DNA of 64,000 nucleotides from Streptomyces sp. GQFP (GCF_021545335.1 NZ_CP089312.1:8184001-8248000); one strand, 5' to 3'; shown: positions 9,101 to 17,626, counted from the first letter of the stretch. A program made the numbers and translations. The notes: generated by a model from the letters alone, not told the origin.

Positions 9101-9871
9101 GCCGTGATGATCGACGGCATCTGCCTCCGTCGTGAAGTTCCGCGTGCCGGTGATCCGCCCCTGGAGATCCGGGTGGGTGGCGTCGACACCGGTGTCGAGC
9201 ACCGCGGCCGTGACGCCCGCTCCGTCGTAGCCCGCCTCCCAGGCGGTGGGAGCGCCGATCTGGGGCACGGAGTCGGCCAGATCGACCGAGACCGTTCCGT
9301 CGAGCCAGAGCCGCGCGAGTCCGCGCGCCCGGAGACCGGCGGGGGTGTGGTCGTAGTCGCGCCAGAAGGCCTTCGCCTCGCCCTTGGACACTGCGACGGC
9401 CATCGCGTTGATGCTGTCGAGGTCACGGCCGGCCCGGCCGTGCCGGGGCTGGACAGGTGCCTTGGCTTCGTCTCGGTTGTCGACGATGACCGGTATCGGT
9501 GCGGAGGTGCCGTACCCCTGGCTCCTCAGTGCGTCGATATTGAAGAGCCGGCGATCGAACTGGCCGCTGTTCACTCCCTCCTGGGCGGCAGCCGGGACGG
9601 CGTACGTGTCGCCCTCCCACTCGTACAGCGACACAAGGCCGCGCGACGGGCCGGTCGGGTCGGCGGTGATCGACTCGTGATCGTCCGCGTAGTCGCGCAC
9701 GGTGAGCACGTCGCCGGTGATCAGTGTGATGCGCGCGGTGGTCGGGGCTGACGCGGCGATGCCGTCCGGATCGCGTTCGGCGGCCGCATGTCCGGGCACC
9801 GTCAACAGCGCGACCACGGTGGCTGTCGCGGTGAGTCCGGCGGCCGCATGACGCACGTTCAGGCGTCTCAT
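6185..9871 (-). CDS. Secreted S8 (subtilisin-like) serine protease, 1228 aa
   Basis: The Sec signal peptide spans residues 1-31 (ending 'VPGHAAA'). A propeptide follows, then an S8 catalytic domain with Asp226 ('AVLDTGVD'), His258 ('DHHGHGTHVA') and Ser431 ('ASGTSMATPHAAGA'). Beyond the catalytic domain there are beta-rich regions, including a PA-like insert around 'GRLALVTHSPDVPIS' and Ig-like C-terminal modules. ATG 9871 has AAGGGAC at about 6 nt; the open frame continues upstream without a comparable start. It probably acts as an extracellular peptidase. It is divergent from the regulator at 10008, which is the likely controller. Confidence 0.9.
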   Translation of the reverse strand: MRRLNVRHAAAGLTATATVVALLTVPGHAAAERDPDGIAASAPTTARITLITGDVLTVRDYADDHESITADPTGPSRGLVSLYEWEGDTYAVPAAAQEGVNSGQFDRRLFNIDALRSQGYGTSAPIPVIVDNRDEAKAPVQPRHGRAGRDLDSINAMAVAVSKGEAKAFWRDYDHTPAGLRARGLARLWLDGTVSVDLADSVPQIGAPTAWEAGYDGAGVTAAVLDTGVDATHPDLQGRITGTRNFTTEADAVDHHGHGTHVAATIGGSGAGNGHKGVAPASRLLVGKVLNDSGSGSFSGIIAGMEWAARNGADVINMSLGSSAEDDGTGPISVAVNTLTEETGALFVVAAGNSGRRQIGSPASADAALTVGAVDKSNGLAPFSSRGPRTGDATLKPEVSAPGVGIVAARAAGTSMGTPVDQLYTTASGTSMATPHAAGAAVLVKQQHPEWSAPELKAALVTTAAPGGYQVAEGGVGRVDLTRAVSQAAYATPAALNLGAVRYAESGDYQPVERQVTVHNSSGTERTFTLRDDGVDAAGAEIPADAMTLASTSVTVPAGGTATAAVVLDPNLLKRDTHYSGRVTATAQDGTTVRVPFSFLMEKLLHDVTITGVGSDGVAAGGPSQVALLSGTGRSAPPETSSFNSAGEARLRVAPGEYIMYANIFTPDASRSWTEEATVAYDTSVTVDGDVDITLDAREATRTTVDTGRTTEWRGGAISFYPHGYDLTSLIPGEIERISTLPSEGDSESELALYSSFTAPVLTARVAAPEGITLTPTQLDGARQFSGRRTLRVVDAGTGTPEEYRGIKARGRLALVTHSPDVPISSQIETAARHGATAVGVMNPTPGRLVAEAGSTAVPAFAVYGEQREQLLAALAGGDVRIHLRGTPYSDFQYDLVNTVESIPEDGLRFTADDTNTARIDADYYRHAEPVGNLLQAWRRTRGFFYISTEVPIRLGAPREEYVTADPDTRYWTGADIEGSNGVAYFDLRWHGFTPGEKREVDWFNQVANPTRGDTVTRQGYSSAVGDYLSIGAAPFPDSDPSHSPVAVWDDDMSLVLYRGTTELGRKDYFYNTFRIDLEPGTYRAVQQVDRTSPGWEFSRSATTEWSFEVTETGVARHIPVPKLTYDVGVDLRNRIEGGKRQSFTVRAAPQRAGDPEVTEVKTWASYDDGASWTPVGLTPTETPGEYTAAVRLPRAGKSSGYVTLRSVAVDASGNRIDQTVERAFGLK

Positions 9872-9936
9872 GCGAGTCCCTTCATTGCTCCTGGCACGGG
9901 CTGGACACCCGTTCGCTCTTGACGCATGCTGGCGCG

Positions 9937-9964
9937 CGCGTCCTCTTGAGGACCAGAGGACGCG
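9937..9964. promoter_or_regulatory. Perfect inverted repeat in the protease/regulator divergent promoter
   Basis: Ten-base arms CGCGTCCTCT and AGAGGACGCG are separated by 8 nt, midway between the divergent starts at 9871 and 10008. The position suits an operator through which the regulator controls the protease and itself. Confidence 0.55.
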
Positions 9965-10007
9965 TACGTCACGTAGCGGACCGTGTCCGCAACAGGAAAG
10001 AGGCCAT

Positions 10008-10976
10008 GTGTCGTACCGATTACCTGAGTTGACCGGTCTTGGCATGCCGGAGGGCGCGGAGACGATCTATCTCGCGCTGCTCGATCGCCACACGGCCACC
10101 ACGGCCGAACTCGCGTCGCAGACGGGGCGGACGGTCAAGGCAGCCTCAGAACTGCTGGACTGGCTGCGGGCGCACGGCCTCGTCCTGCGCGCGAACGTCC
10201 TGGCGAAGACGGGTGATCCCCATGCGGGGTGGACCGCCGCCAATCCGGACCGCTCGTTACGGGGCCTGGTGCTCAAGCACGAGGAAGCGCTCTTGCAGGT
10301 CCGTGGCTCGCTGCCGAGTCTGCAGGAGCGCTACCTCCGTTCTCGGCAGGCCGACGACGCCCACAGCGTGATCGAGCAACTGGAGACCTGGGGGGACGTC
10401 GGGAACCGCTATCACGAGCTGCTGCGCGACGCGAGGGACGAAGTGCTGATGTGGGACATGGCCCCGTACACCGCAGGACAGGGCGGCCCAGTGGAGCAGT
10501 CCGCGCTGGATCGCGGTGTTCGCTTCCGTCAGCTCTGCGACCCACAGGGCCTGTCAGCGGAAGTGAAGGCCAAGCGCGCGGCCGTACGCGGCCTCCAGGC
10601 GAGGATCCATGCGGAACTCCCGTTCAAGGGCGCGATCGCGGACGGTGCGGCTGCCGTCATCACGATGGACCATGAGCCGCAGAACGCGAAGGCGCTGCTC
10701 GTGCGGCGCTCGCCGCTCCTCGACGCCCTGCTGATGCTGTTCGAGACCAGCTGGAGCCGTGCGGTGCCGATGGACCGCGACGACACGGGCCTGGGCAAGG
10801 AGGAGTGGGAGGTGATGACTCTGCTCGCCGCGGGGTGGAAGGACGAGGCGATCGCCAGGCAGACCGAGATCACCACCCGGACCGTCCGCCGACGCGTACA
10901 GACACTGCTGACAGCGCTCCATGCCAAGAGCCGCTTCCACGCGGGCGTCGAGGCCAGTCGGCGCGGCTGGGTCTGA
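10008..10976 (+). CDS. TrmB-like / LuxR-type HTH regulator with two TTA codons
   Basis: A 322-aa regulator. The N-terminal region (residues ~8-70, 'GAETIYLALLDRHTATTAELA') is a TrmB-like winged helix, a middle region follows, and a LuxR-type HTH lies at the C-terminus ('WEVMTLLAAGWKDEAIARQ' then 'TEITTRTVRRRVQTLL'). GTG 10008 has GGAAAGAGG upstream. Codons 5 (10020-10022) and 84 (10257-10259) are TTA, the leucine codon read only by the bldA tRNA, so translation is probably restricted to development or stationary phase. A start at ATG 10044 would remove only the first. It is divergent from the S8 protease. Confidence 0.82.
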   Translation: MSYRLPELTGLGMPEGAETIYLALLDRHTATTAELASQTGRTVKAASELLDWLRAHGLVLRANVLAKTGDPHAGWTAANPDRSLRGLVLKHEEALLQVRGSLPSLQERYLRSRQADDAHSVIEQLETWGDVGNRYHELLRDARDEVLMWDMAPYTAGQGGPVEQSALDRGVRFRQLCDPQGLSAEVKAKRAAVRGLQARIHAELPFKGAIADGAAAVITMDHEPQNAKALLVRRSPLLDALLMLFETSWSRAVPMDRDDTGLGKEEWEVMTLLAAGWKDEAIARQTEITTRTVRRRVQTLLTALHAKSRFHAGVEASRRGWV

Positions 10977-11042
10977 CCACCACCGCAGTCGTGGGCTACG
11001 CGTCCGCCGACGTCCGTGCGGGCCCTGGATAGACTCGTACGC

Positions 11043-11918
11043 ATGGTCCGATCGTCTCGTGGTGGTGCGAGCCCCGGGACGTGGCGGCGTGAGCCGGGCA
11101 CCGTGGTGCGCCGAGCCGCGGCTGTTCCGGAGCAGGCGACAGCCCCCTTCGTCATCTTCGCCGGGTCGCGGGTTCCTCGCGTTCCCACGGAGTGGACGCC
11201 GCACTCGCATCCCGTGCACGAGCTCGTCTGGGTACGCGGGGGAACACTGACGTCCCGTGTGGGGGACCGCGTCTTCACCGTGTCCGAGGGACACGGGCTG
11301 TGGATGCCGGCCGGAGTGCTGCACGGGGGACGGGCGACGGCGGGTGCGGAGTTCCACGACGCCTTCTTCGCCCCCGACCGCACGCCGTTCGCGTTCGAGG
11401 AGCCGATAGCGATCGCGATGACGCCGGTGCTGGAGTCGTTGCTGACCCATCTGTCCCGCACCGATCTCGATGGCGCGGCCAGGGCGCGGGCGGAGTCGGT
11501 CGTGTTCGACGTGCTCCAGCCGTCGGAGCGCCAGTTCGCGTTGCAGTTGCCCGGCGACGCCCGGATCGACGCGATCGCCGAAGCCCTGCTGGACGATCCC
11601 GCCGACTGCCGCTCGCTGGACGAGTGGGCCCGCGCGCTGGGGATCAGCGACCGTACGGTCACCCGTGCGTTCCGCCACGCGACGGGGCTGTCCTTCGCGC
11701 AGTGGCGACAGGCACTGCGCGTCCATCGGGCGCTGATGCTGCTCTCCGAGGGAGTCGACGTGCAGACCGTCTCCGAGTCGCTCGGCTACGCGCAGCCCAG
11801 CACCTTCATCGCCGCCTTCCGGCGGGTCATGGGAACCACGCCCGGCGCGTACTTCGACGCGACCGACGGCACCCCGGACGGTGTCCGGAATCCCGTATCG
11901 GGTGTCCAGAACTCCTGA
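11043..11918 (+). CDS. AraC-family transcriptional regulator
   Basis: A 291-aa protein with an N-terminal cupin-like sensor (residues ~35-110, 'PHSHPVHELVWVRGG', 'GLWMPAGVLHGG') and a C-terminal AraC double HTH ('LDEWARALGISDRTVTRAFR', 'VSESLGYAQPSTFIAAFRR', then the conserved 'GTTPGAYF'). The ribosome-binding site is poor. It lies immediately upstream of the siderophore-uptake operon on the same strand, so it may activate that operon in response to its ligand, as AraC proteins do in other siderophore systems; this is inferred from position. Confidence 0.88.
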   Translation: MVRSSRGGASPGTWRREPGTVVRRAAAVPEQATAPFVIFAGSRVPRVPTEWTPHSHPVHELVWVRGGTLTSRVGDRVFTVSEGHGLWMPAGVLHGGRATAGAEFHDAFFAPDRTPFAFEEPIAIAMTPVLESLLTHLSRTDLDGAARARAESVVFDVLQPSERQFALQLPGDARIDAIAEALLDDPADCRSLDEWARALGISDRTVTRAFRHATGLSFAQWRQALRVHRALMLLSEGVDVQTVSESLGYAQPSTFIAAFRRVMGTTPGAYFDATDGTPDGVRNPVSGVQNS

Positions 11919-11955
11919 TTGTCGACACGTCGAGCGGAATATAACCTTCTCCCAG

Positions 11956-11974
11956 TTAGGCAAGGCAACCCTTA
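11956..11974. promoter_or_regulatory. Iron box (DmdR1/IdeR-type operator)
   Basis: The 19-mer beginning TTAGGCAAGG matches the actinomycete consensus TTAGGTTAGGCTAACCTAA at 14 of 19 positions by hand alignment. It lies 116 nt upstream of the ABC ATPase start, indicating iron-dependent repression of the uptake operon. Confidence 0.65.
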
Positions 11975-12089
11975 GTTGTTGCTCGCTGCGTACGGTGGTT
12001 TCCGGGCGCTGGAGAGTCTGTGGCCCGGTCGGCAACGGCCGGACGGAGGGTGCCGCAGTCGTTGCTCCTCCAACCATCCGGACCCACCC

Positions 12090-13049
12090 ATGTGCACAGA
12101 CTCCTCCCGGCGCACCGGTCGGCCTGCGGCCGATCCGGCCGATCCGACCGATCCGGCCACGCCGGTGGCCGCCCTCAGCGGGCACGATCTTGTACTGCGG
12201 TACGGCGGGACGCCGGTCGTCCACGGCGTCTCGCTGGCCCTGGAGGCCGGTCGCGCGACCGCTCTGGTGGGGCCGAACGGCAGCGGGAAGTCCACGCTGC
12301 TGCGCGCGCTCTCCCGACTGCACCGGGTGCACGACGGCCGGGTGACGCTCGGTGCCCGTGACGGACACCCCGAGCGCGAGGCAACTCTGCTCAGCGCCCG
12401 TCAGTTCGCGCGCGAGGTCACGCTGTTCTCCCAATCACGGCCCGCGCCCCAAGGACTGACGGTGACGGAGGTCGTGGCGTTCGGACGCCACCCGTACCGG
12501 CGGGGCTTCGCCGGCCTGTCCGCCGAGGACCGGAGCGCCATCGAGCACGCCATGGGTGTCACCGGCGTGCGGGACATGGCCGGCCGGCCGGTCGGGGAAC
12601 TCTCCGGCGGGGAGATGCAGCGTGTCTGGCTCGCGGCCTGCCTGGCCCAGGACACCGGCGTCGTGCTGCTGGACGAGCCGACGAACCACCTGGACCTGCG
12701 CTATCAGATCGAGACGCTCGACCTGGTGCGCGATCTCGTCGAGGAGCACGGCGCCGCGGTGGGGATCGTGCTGCACGACCTCGACCAGGCCTCCCGCGTC
12801 GCGGACACGCTGGTCCTGATGCGCTCCGGCCGTGTGCACGCTGCGGGCGCACCCGCCGACGTCCTCACCGCGGAGAACATCGGCGCGGTCTACGACATCA
12901 GTGTCGAGGTCGGCGTGGACCCCCGCACGGGCCGTCTGCGTATCGACCCGATCGGGCGGCACTCCGCCCGGAGCGGCGCATCCGCCGCTCCTGCGAACCA
13001 CAGGAACCACAAGAACCACAAGAACCACAAGAAAGAGGACCCTTCATGA
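12090..13049 (+). CDS. Siderophore ABC transporter, ATP-binding protein
   Basis: A 319-aa FepC/FecE-type ATPase energising Fe-siderophore import at the inner membrane. The Walker A is 'GPNGSGKST', the Q-loop region follows, the signature is 'LSGGEMQRVWLA', and the Walker B is 'VVLLDEPTNHLDL'. ATG 12090 was chosen as the first ATG before the domain; no strong ribosome-binding site is seen. The C-terminus ends in an unusual run of NHR/NHK triplets from a 9-bp repeat. The stop overlaps the next start (ATGA), so it is translationally coupled to the binding protein. Confidence 0.92.
   Translation: MCTDSSRRTGRPAADPADPTDPATPVAALSGHDLVLRYGGTPVVHGVSLALEAGRATALVGPNGSGKSTLLRALSRLHRVHDGRVTLGARDGHPEREATLLSARQFAREVTLFSQSRPAPQGLTVTEVVAFGRHPYRRGFAGLSAEDRSAIEHAMGVTGVRDMAGRPVGELSGGEMQRVWLAACLAQDTGVVLLDEPTNHLDLRYQIETLDLVRDLVEEHGAAVGIVLHDLDQASRVADTLVLMRSGRVHAAGAPADVLTAENIGAVYDISVEVGVDPRTGRLRIDPIGRHSARSGASAAPANHRNHKNHKNHKKEDPS
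12996..13031 (+). repeat. 4 x 9-bp repeat encoding an NHK tail
   Basis: Four tandem AACCACA(A/G)G units encode Asn-His-(Arg/Lys) at the C-terminus of the ATPase, giving four evenly spaced histidines. Confidence 0.85.
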
Positions 13050-14104
13050 ACCGTGCCCGTCGCCTCGCGGCGTCAGCCTCCACAGGGCTCGTCGTCCTCG
13101 CCGCAACGGCCTGCGGCACGACCAGTGTCGACAAGGCCGAGGCCGGCGGCAGCGCGTCGCCCTCGTCGAAGAGCTGCGCCGGGGACACCACGACGACCTC
13201 GAAGAAGCCGGTGTCCTTCAAGGACGGTGTCGGCCGGCAGGTGACACTCGACAAGCCCGCCGAACGGATCGCGGTCCTGGAATGGCAGCAGATCGAGGAC
13301 GCCCTGACCCTGTGTGTCACCCCCACCGCGGTCTCCGACGCGAAGGGCTACCGCACCTGGGTCAGCGCGGAGAAGCTGCCCGAGGGGGTGACGGATGTCG
13401 GTACCCGCGGTGAGCCCGACCTCGACACCCTCTACGCGGCGAAGCCCGACCTCATCGTCGTGGAGGCGTTCAAGGCCGACGACGAGATCATCAAGAAGCT
13501 GGAGAAGCGAGGCGTCCCCGTGCTGGCCACGCTGGGGGCGAATCCGAAGGACCCGATCGGGAACATGCGGGACGTGTTCAGCATGATCGGCGAGGCGACG
13601 GGGCGCACCGAGCGGGCCGACCAGGTGCTCAAGGAGTTCGACGAGCACCTCGCGACGGCCAAGACGCAGGTCACCGACGCCGATCTGCCGACGAAGGACT
13701 TCCTGTTCTTCGACGGATGGCTCCAGGGCGGCAACCTCACCGTCCGCCCCTACGCCAAGGGCGCCCTGTTCACCGAGATAGGCGAAGAGCTCGGCATGAA
13801 CCCCGTGTGGACCGACGACATCAACAAGGCCCATGGGGACGGGGGCGTCAACGCCGCCTACGGCCTCGCGCAGACCGACGTAGAGGGACTCACCGCGGTG
13901 GGTGACGCCAACCTCTTCTACGCCAACGACGAAGGAGCCGGCGGGTACGTCGCGGCGCTGAAGAAGAACCCGATCTGGAAGACCATCCCGGCCGTGAAGG
14001 AAGGCCGCGCGCACTCGTTCCCGGCGCGGGTCTGGGGCGCCGGCGGTCCGCGCTCCTGCGCGCAGGCGATCGATGCGTACGTCGACGTACTCGCCAAGAA
14101 GTGA
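13046..14104 (+). CDS. Fe-siderophore-binding lipoprotein
   Basis: A 352-aa solute-binding protein of the FepB/FhuD class (Peripla_BP_2). The lipoprotein signal ends in the lipobox 'LAATAC', and a Ser/Thr/Lys-rich linker follows. The helical-backbone fold is indicated by 'RIAVLEWQQIEDAL', 'PDLIVVEAF' and the C-terminal 'FPARVWGAGGPRS'. It is anchored to the outer face of the membrane and hands the ferri-siderophore to the fused permease. It overlaps the ATPase and permease genes by 4 bp on each side. Confidence 0.92.
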   Translation: MNRARRLAASASTGLVVLAATACGTTSVDKAEAGGSASPSSKSCAGDTTTTSKKPVSFKDGVGRQVTLDKPAERIAVLEWQQIEDALTLCVTPTAVSDAKGYRTWVSAEKLPEGVTDVGTRGEPDLDTLYAAKPDLIVVEAFKADDEIIKKLEKRGVPVLATLGANPKDPIGNMRDVFSMIGEATGRTERADQVLKEFDEHLATAKTQVTDADLPTKDFLFFDGWLQGGNLTVRPYAKGALFTEIGEELGMNPVWTDDINKAHGDGGVNAAYGLAQTDVEGLTAVGDANLFYANDEGAGGYVAALKKNPIWKTIPAVKEGRAHSFPARVWGAGGPRSCAQAIDAYVDVLAKK

Positions 14105-16203
14105 GCACACCGCGGATATCGGCACCCGGAAGGAGACCGCTGCCGTACGCCGGACACGGCGGCGGCCCCTCCGGGGTGGCCGTCCTGGCACTCCTTCTCG
14201 TCGTGACCACCCTGGTGGGCATGTGGCATCTGACGCAGGGAACCTCCGGCGTCGGCGTCGGGGACCTGGTGCGGTATCTCGTCGGGGAACGGAAGAGCGC
14301 CGGCGGGGTGCCGGTCGGCGAGATCCTCACCGGCTCGCGCCTGCCGCGCCTGCTCGCGGGTGTCGCGGTGGGCCTCGCCCTCGGCTGCGCCGGCGCGCTG
14401 CTGCAGTCCGTCACGCACAACGCGCTCGCCTCCCCCGACACCCTGGCGGTCACGTCCGGGGCCTACTTCACGCTCTCGCTCGTCGCGGCCCTCGGTCTCG
14501 CCGTCCCGCTGTGGGCGTCGGGCGCCGTCGCCTTCGCCGGCGGCCTGCTCGCGGCGGCGCTCGTGCTGGTCCTCGCGGGCCGGGCCGCGGGCACCACGGG
14601 CACCCGCCTCATCCTCGCCGGATCGGCGACGGCGATGGCCCTGGACGCGGCGACCGCGATGCTGCTCATCCTGTTCGCCCAGAACACGACCGGTCTCTTC
14701 GCCTGGGGAAGCGGTTCGCTCGCGCAGCTGAACATCGACGCGTCGGTACGTGCCTTCCCCCTCGTGGCCACGGTGCTGTGCGTCGCCCTGGCGCTGTCCC
14801 GCAGGCTGGACGTGATGAACCTCGGCGACGACGCCGCGTCCACCCTCGGCGTGCCGATCCGGACCACCCGCGTGACCGCCGTGCTCTGCGCGGTGCTCCT
14901 GACCAGCACGGCGGTGACACTCGCGGGCCCGATCGCCTTCGTCGGACTCGGCGCCCCCGTTCTGACCCGCCTGATCGCGGGACGGGTCCGGGCGCTGCAC
15001 CGGCACCTCTTCCTGGTGCCCGCGTCCGGGCTGTTCGGCGCGTTGCTCATCCTGCTCGCGGACGCGTCGCTGCGTGCGGTGCAGGGTGCCGACGGGGCCG
15101 CCGCCATTCCCACGGGCGTACCGACCGCGTTGCTCGGCGCCGTCGTGATCGTGGTCCTCGCCCTCCGCCTCCGCGACACGGGCCAACTCCGACAACCACC
15201 GCACACGCGGGTTCGCGCACGGTCGCGCCGAGCGTTCCTCCTCGTCGTGCTCGGCGCGGTGGCACTCCTGGCCGCGGCGGTCCTCGTGGCGATCCTCGCG
15301 GGGAGCCTCTGGCTGCGGACGGGGGACATCGCGCTCTGGATCCGGGGAACCGCCCCGGACCTGATCGGCCAGGCGCTCGACGACCGGGTCCCGCGCGTGG
15401 CCGCCGCGGTCCTCGCCGGCGCGGCGCTCGGACTGGCCGGATGCGCTGTGCAGAGCGCGGTGCGCAACCCGCTGGCGGAGCCGGGTGTGCTCGGCATCAC
15501 GGCGGGCGCCGGGCTGGGTGCGGTGAGTGTCGTGACGTCGGGCCTGCCCGGCGGACGGCCGCTGCTCGTCGTCGCGGCGGTCGTGACGGGGCTCGCCACG
15601 TTCGGGGTGATCGCCCTGCTGGCCTGGCGCGGCGGCTTCCTGCCCGACCGGTTCGTGCTGATCGGCATCGGCTGCGGGTACGGCCTCAGCTCCGTCACCA
15701 CGTTCCTCCTGCTGCGTGCCGACCCGTGGAACACGCCCCAGATCTTCACCTGGCTCTCCGGTACGACCTACGGGCGCACGCTGCCCGACGTCGTACCGGT
15801 AGCGGTGGCCCTGGCTCTCGCGCTCCCCGCGCTGCTCGCCATGCGCGGCCGGCTCGACCTGCTCGCCGTCGACGAGGACACCCCGCGGGTAGTCGGCGTC
15901 AGGGTGGAACGCACACGCTTCACCGCACTGGCGATCGCCGCGGTGCTCGCCGCACTCAGCGTCATCGCCATCGGCGTCGTCGGCTTCGTGGGGCTCGTCG
16001 CCCCGCACCTCGCCCGGTCACTGGTAGGTGCCCGCCACGGCCGCGCGATCCCGGTCGCGACGCTGCTCGGCGCGCTGCTGGTCTGCGTGGCCGACACCCT
16101 CGGCCGCACGCTCGTCGCACCCGCCCAGATACCGGCGGGCCTCATGATCGCCCTGGTCGGAGCTCCGTACTTCGTCTGGGTGCTGCGGCAGTCCCGCGCA
16201 TGA
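14101..16203 (+). CDS. Fused FecCD-type siderophore permease (FhuB-like)
   Basis: A 700-aa membrane protein containing two complete FecCD permease units, residues ~20-355 and ~375-698. Each carries the helix pattern and the coupling motif: 'SRLPRLLAGVAVGLALGCAGA' in unit 1 and 'RVPRVAAAVLAGAALGLAGCA' in unit 2. A single chain forms the whole channel, as in FhuB, whereas most systems use two polypeptides. GTG 14101 overlaps the lipoprotein stop (GTGA). Confidence 0.92.
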   Translation: MSTPRISAPGRRPLPYAGHGGGPSGVAVLALLLVVTTLVGMWHLTQGTSGVGVGDLVRYLVGERKSAGGVPVGEILTGSRLPRLLAGVAVGLALGCAGALLQSVTHNALASPDTLAVTSGAYFTLSLVAALGLAVPLWASGAVAFAGGLLAAALVLVLAGRAAGTTGTRLILAGSATAMALDAATAMLLILFAQNTTGLFAWGSGSLAQLNIDASVRAFPLVATVLCVALALSRRLDVMNLGDDAASTLGVPIRTTRVTAVLCAVLLTSTAVTLAGPIAFVGLGAPVLTRLIAGRVRALHRHLFLVPASGLFGALLILLADASLRAVQGADGAAAIPTGVPTALLGAVVIVVLALRLRDTGQLRQPPHTRVRARSRRAFLLVVLGAVALLAAAVLVAILAGSLWLRTGDIALWIRGTAPDLIGQALDDRVPRVAAAVLAGAALGLAGCAVQSAVRNPLAEPGVLGITAGAGLGAVSVVTSGLPGGRPLLVVAAVVTGLATFGVIALLAWRGGFLPDRFVLIGIGCGYGLSSVTTFLLLRADPWNTPQIFTWLSGTTYGRTLPDVVPVAVALALALPALLAMRGRLDLLAVDEDTPRVVGVRVERTRFTALAIAAVLAALSVIAIGVVGFVGLVAPHLARSLVGARHGRAIPVATLLGALLVCVADTLGRTLVAPAQIPAGLMIALVGAPYFVWVLRQSRA

Positions 16204-16451
16204 CGACGGGCAGCGCACCCGCGTCGGCCGGCACGTCACCGCCACCGTCACCGTCACCGGCCCCCGGGGCACGCTGCGCGGCGCGTCGACCCGGGCCGGG
16301 GTCCGCCCGCTTCCCGGACCGTCGATCGGCCGGGACCTCCGAGTCCGGGTCCGAGTCCGGGTCCGAGTCCGCGCCGTCACGGAGACCTGCGAGCGAAGCC
16401 CCGCCCCTCGCCCCCTCCGATCGCCCCCTCCGACCCGCCAGGAGTGCCGGA

Positions 16452-17567
16452 ATGCCGCCTCACCAGGAAACGCCCGTGAAGAGCACCGTCGTCCCGTTCG
16501 AGCCCGACACGCTGCCGACCCCGCTGAGGCGGCTCGGACACCACGACGTGCTGGAGCGCTGGCGCGCGGTCGACCGTTCCGCCCACGCCCCGCACGTCGT
16601 GGCCGTTCCCGGGGACGACGGCGAGGACTGGGCCGCTGCCGCGCTCGTGACGGCACGCCCGCACACGGCCTACCTGAAGATCGTCGATGCCGTCGGTGAC
16701 GTGCCGGCGGCCGTCGACGCCGTGGTGTCCTCCGCACGCCACCGAGGGCTCGCGCAGGTGAAGTGGGAAGGGTGGACGGCGAGCGCCGAGGTGGCCGCCG
16801 CCGTCGGCTTCGCCCCGCTGCGTGTTCCGCTCGCGCAGGCGGAGGACGCGGGAGGGCCCGCTGCCGGGTACGTTCGCTGGCTGCACGACGGCGCGGTGAC
16901 CGAGCCCCCGTACTACGGGCAGACGACGCACTTCACGTGCGGCGCCGTCACCGCCCTGGTCGCGCAGGCACACGCGGGGGCGCTGCCGCGGGAGTCGCTC
17001 GACCGTCCGGCGGAGCTGACGCTGTGGCGCGACGCGACGAACTTCCCCGCGTGCGAGCCCGTCGGACTGGGCGTCGCCGTGCGTCGAGCGTGGCCGTCGT
17101 CCCCGGTCACGGTCTTTCTCGACGTGGACCGGCCCGTGCTGCTCGACCACTATCCGGCGAGCGAGCAGGAGTGGCGTGCCGTGCTCCAACGCGTGTCACG
17201 GACGGACGCCGGACGGGTCGGTGTCCCGATCGACTCAGGCCACCTGCCCATGACCGCGATCCGGAGCGCGATCGGCCGACGGGAGCACGTGCTGCTCCTG
17301 GTCTCGCTCGCCGGGATGCAGGGGTTCGACGTGCCGCACTGGGTGCTCTGCCACGGAGCCGTACCCGGCGCCGTCGTGATCGAGGACCCATGGGCCAACG
17401 CGGCCACGGGGGACACCTGGGTCGACGCCCACCTGCTGCCCGTACCCGACTCGTCGCTTGACGAGATGTCGACGATCTCGTCGGACCGCTACCGCGGTGC
17501 CGTGATCATCGGCTGCCCGGAGCGCGACGCATCCTCTTCCGACTCTTCCGAGCCGACCGAAGAGTAG
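16452..17567 (+). CDS. C39-like peptidase of a siderophore-transport operon
   Basis: A 371-aa cytoplasmic protein; no signal or membrane segment is visible. The C-terminal half has papain-like C39 features: Gln157 and Cys163 in 'YYGQTTHFTCGAV', His296 in 'DVPHWVLCHG' and Asp312 in 'VIEDPW'. The N-terminal half (to ~130) has a GNAT-like look and no assigned function. Start: AGGAG lies 7 nt before ATG 16452. ATG 16200 overlaps the permease stop and would add 84 residues of Pro/Ser/Arg-rich sequence with SESG repeats, which looks non-coding. Its place at the end of the operon suggests processing of a peptide siderophore or of an acyl-amide bond; this is inference. Confidence 0.75.
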   Translation: MPPHQETPVKSTVVPFEPDTLPTPLRRLGHHDVLERWRAVDRSAHAPHVVAVPGDDGEDWAAAALVTARPHTAYLKIVDAVGDVPAAVDAVVSSARHRGLAQVKWEGWTASAEVAAAVGFAPLRVPLAQAEDAGGPAAGYVRWLHDGAVTEPPYYGQTTHFTCGAVTALVAQAHAGALPRESLDRPAELTLWRDATNFPACEPVGLGVAVRRAWPSSPVTVFLDVDRPVLLDHYPASEQEWRAVLQRVSRTDAGRVGVPIDSGHLPMTAIRSAIGRREHVLLLVSLAGMQGFDVPHWVLCHGAVPGAVVIEDPWANAATGDTWVDAHLLPVPDSSLDEMSTISSDRYRGAVIIGCPERDASSSDSSEPTEE

Positions 17568-17626
17568 ATCGCAAACTGAGGCGTTGCACCGAACGCCATG
17601 CAGCCTGCGCCCAGTTTTTCATCGCC

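Noticed and set aside
14073..16199. Extension of the C39 gene frame back through the permease gene
   Set aside because: Shadow of the fused permease; Arg/Pro-rich composition typical of a wrong frame.
16200..16451. Use of ATG 16200 as start of the C39-like gene
   Set aside because: It would add 84 residues of low-complexity sequence; ATG 16452 has a proper AGGAG. Kept as an alternative because of the ATGA overlap.
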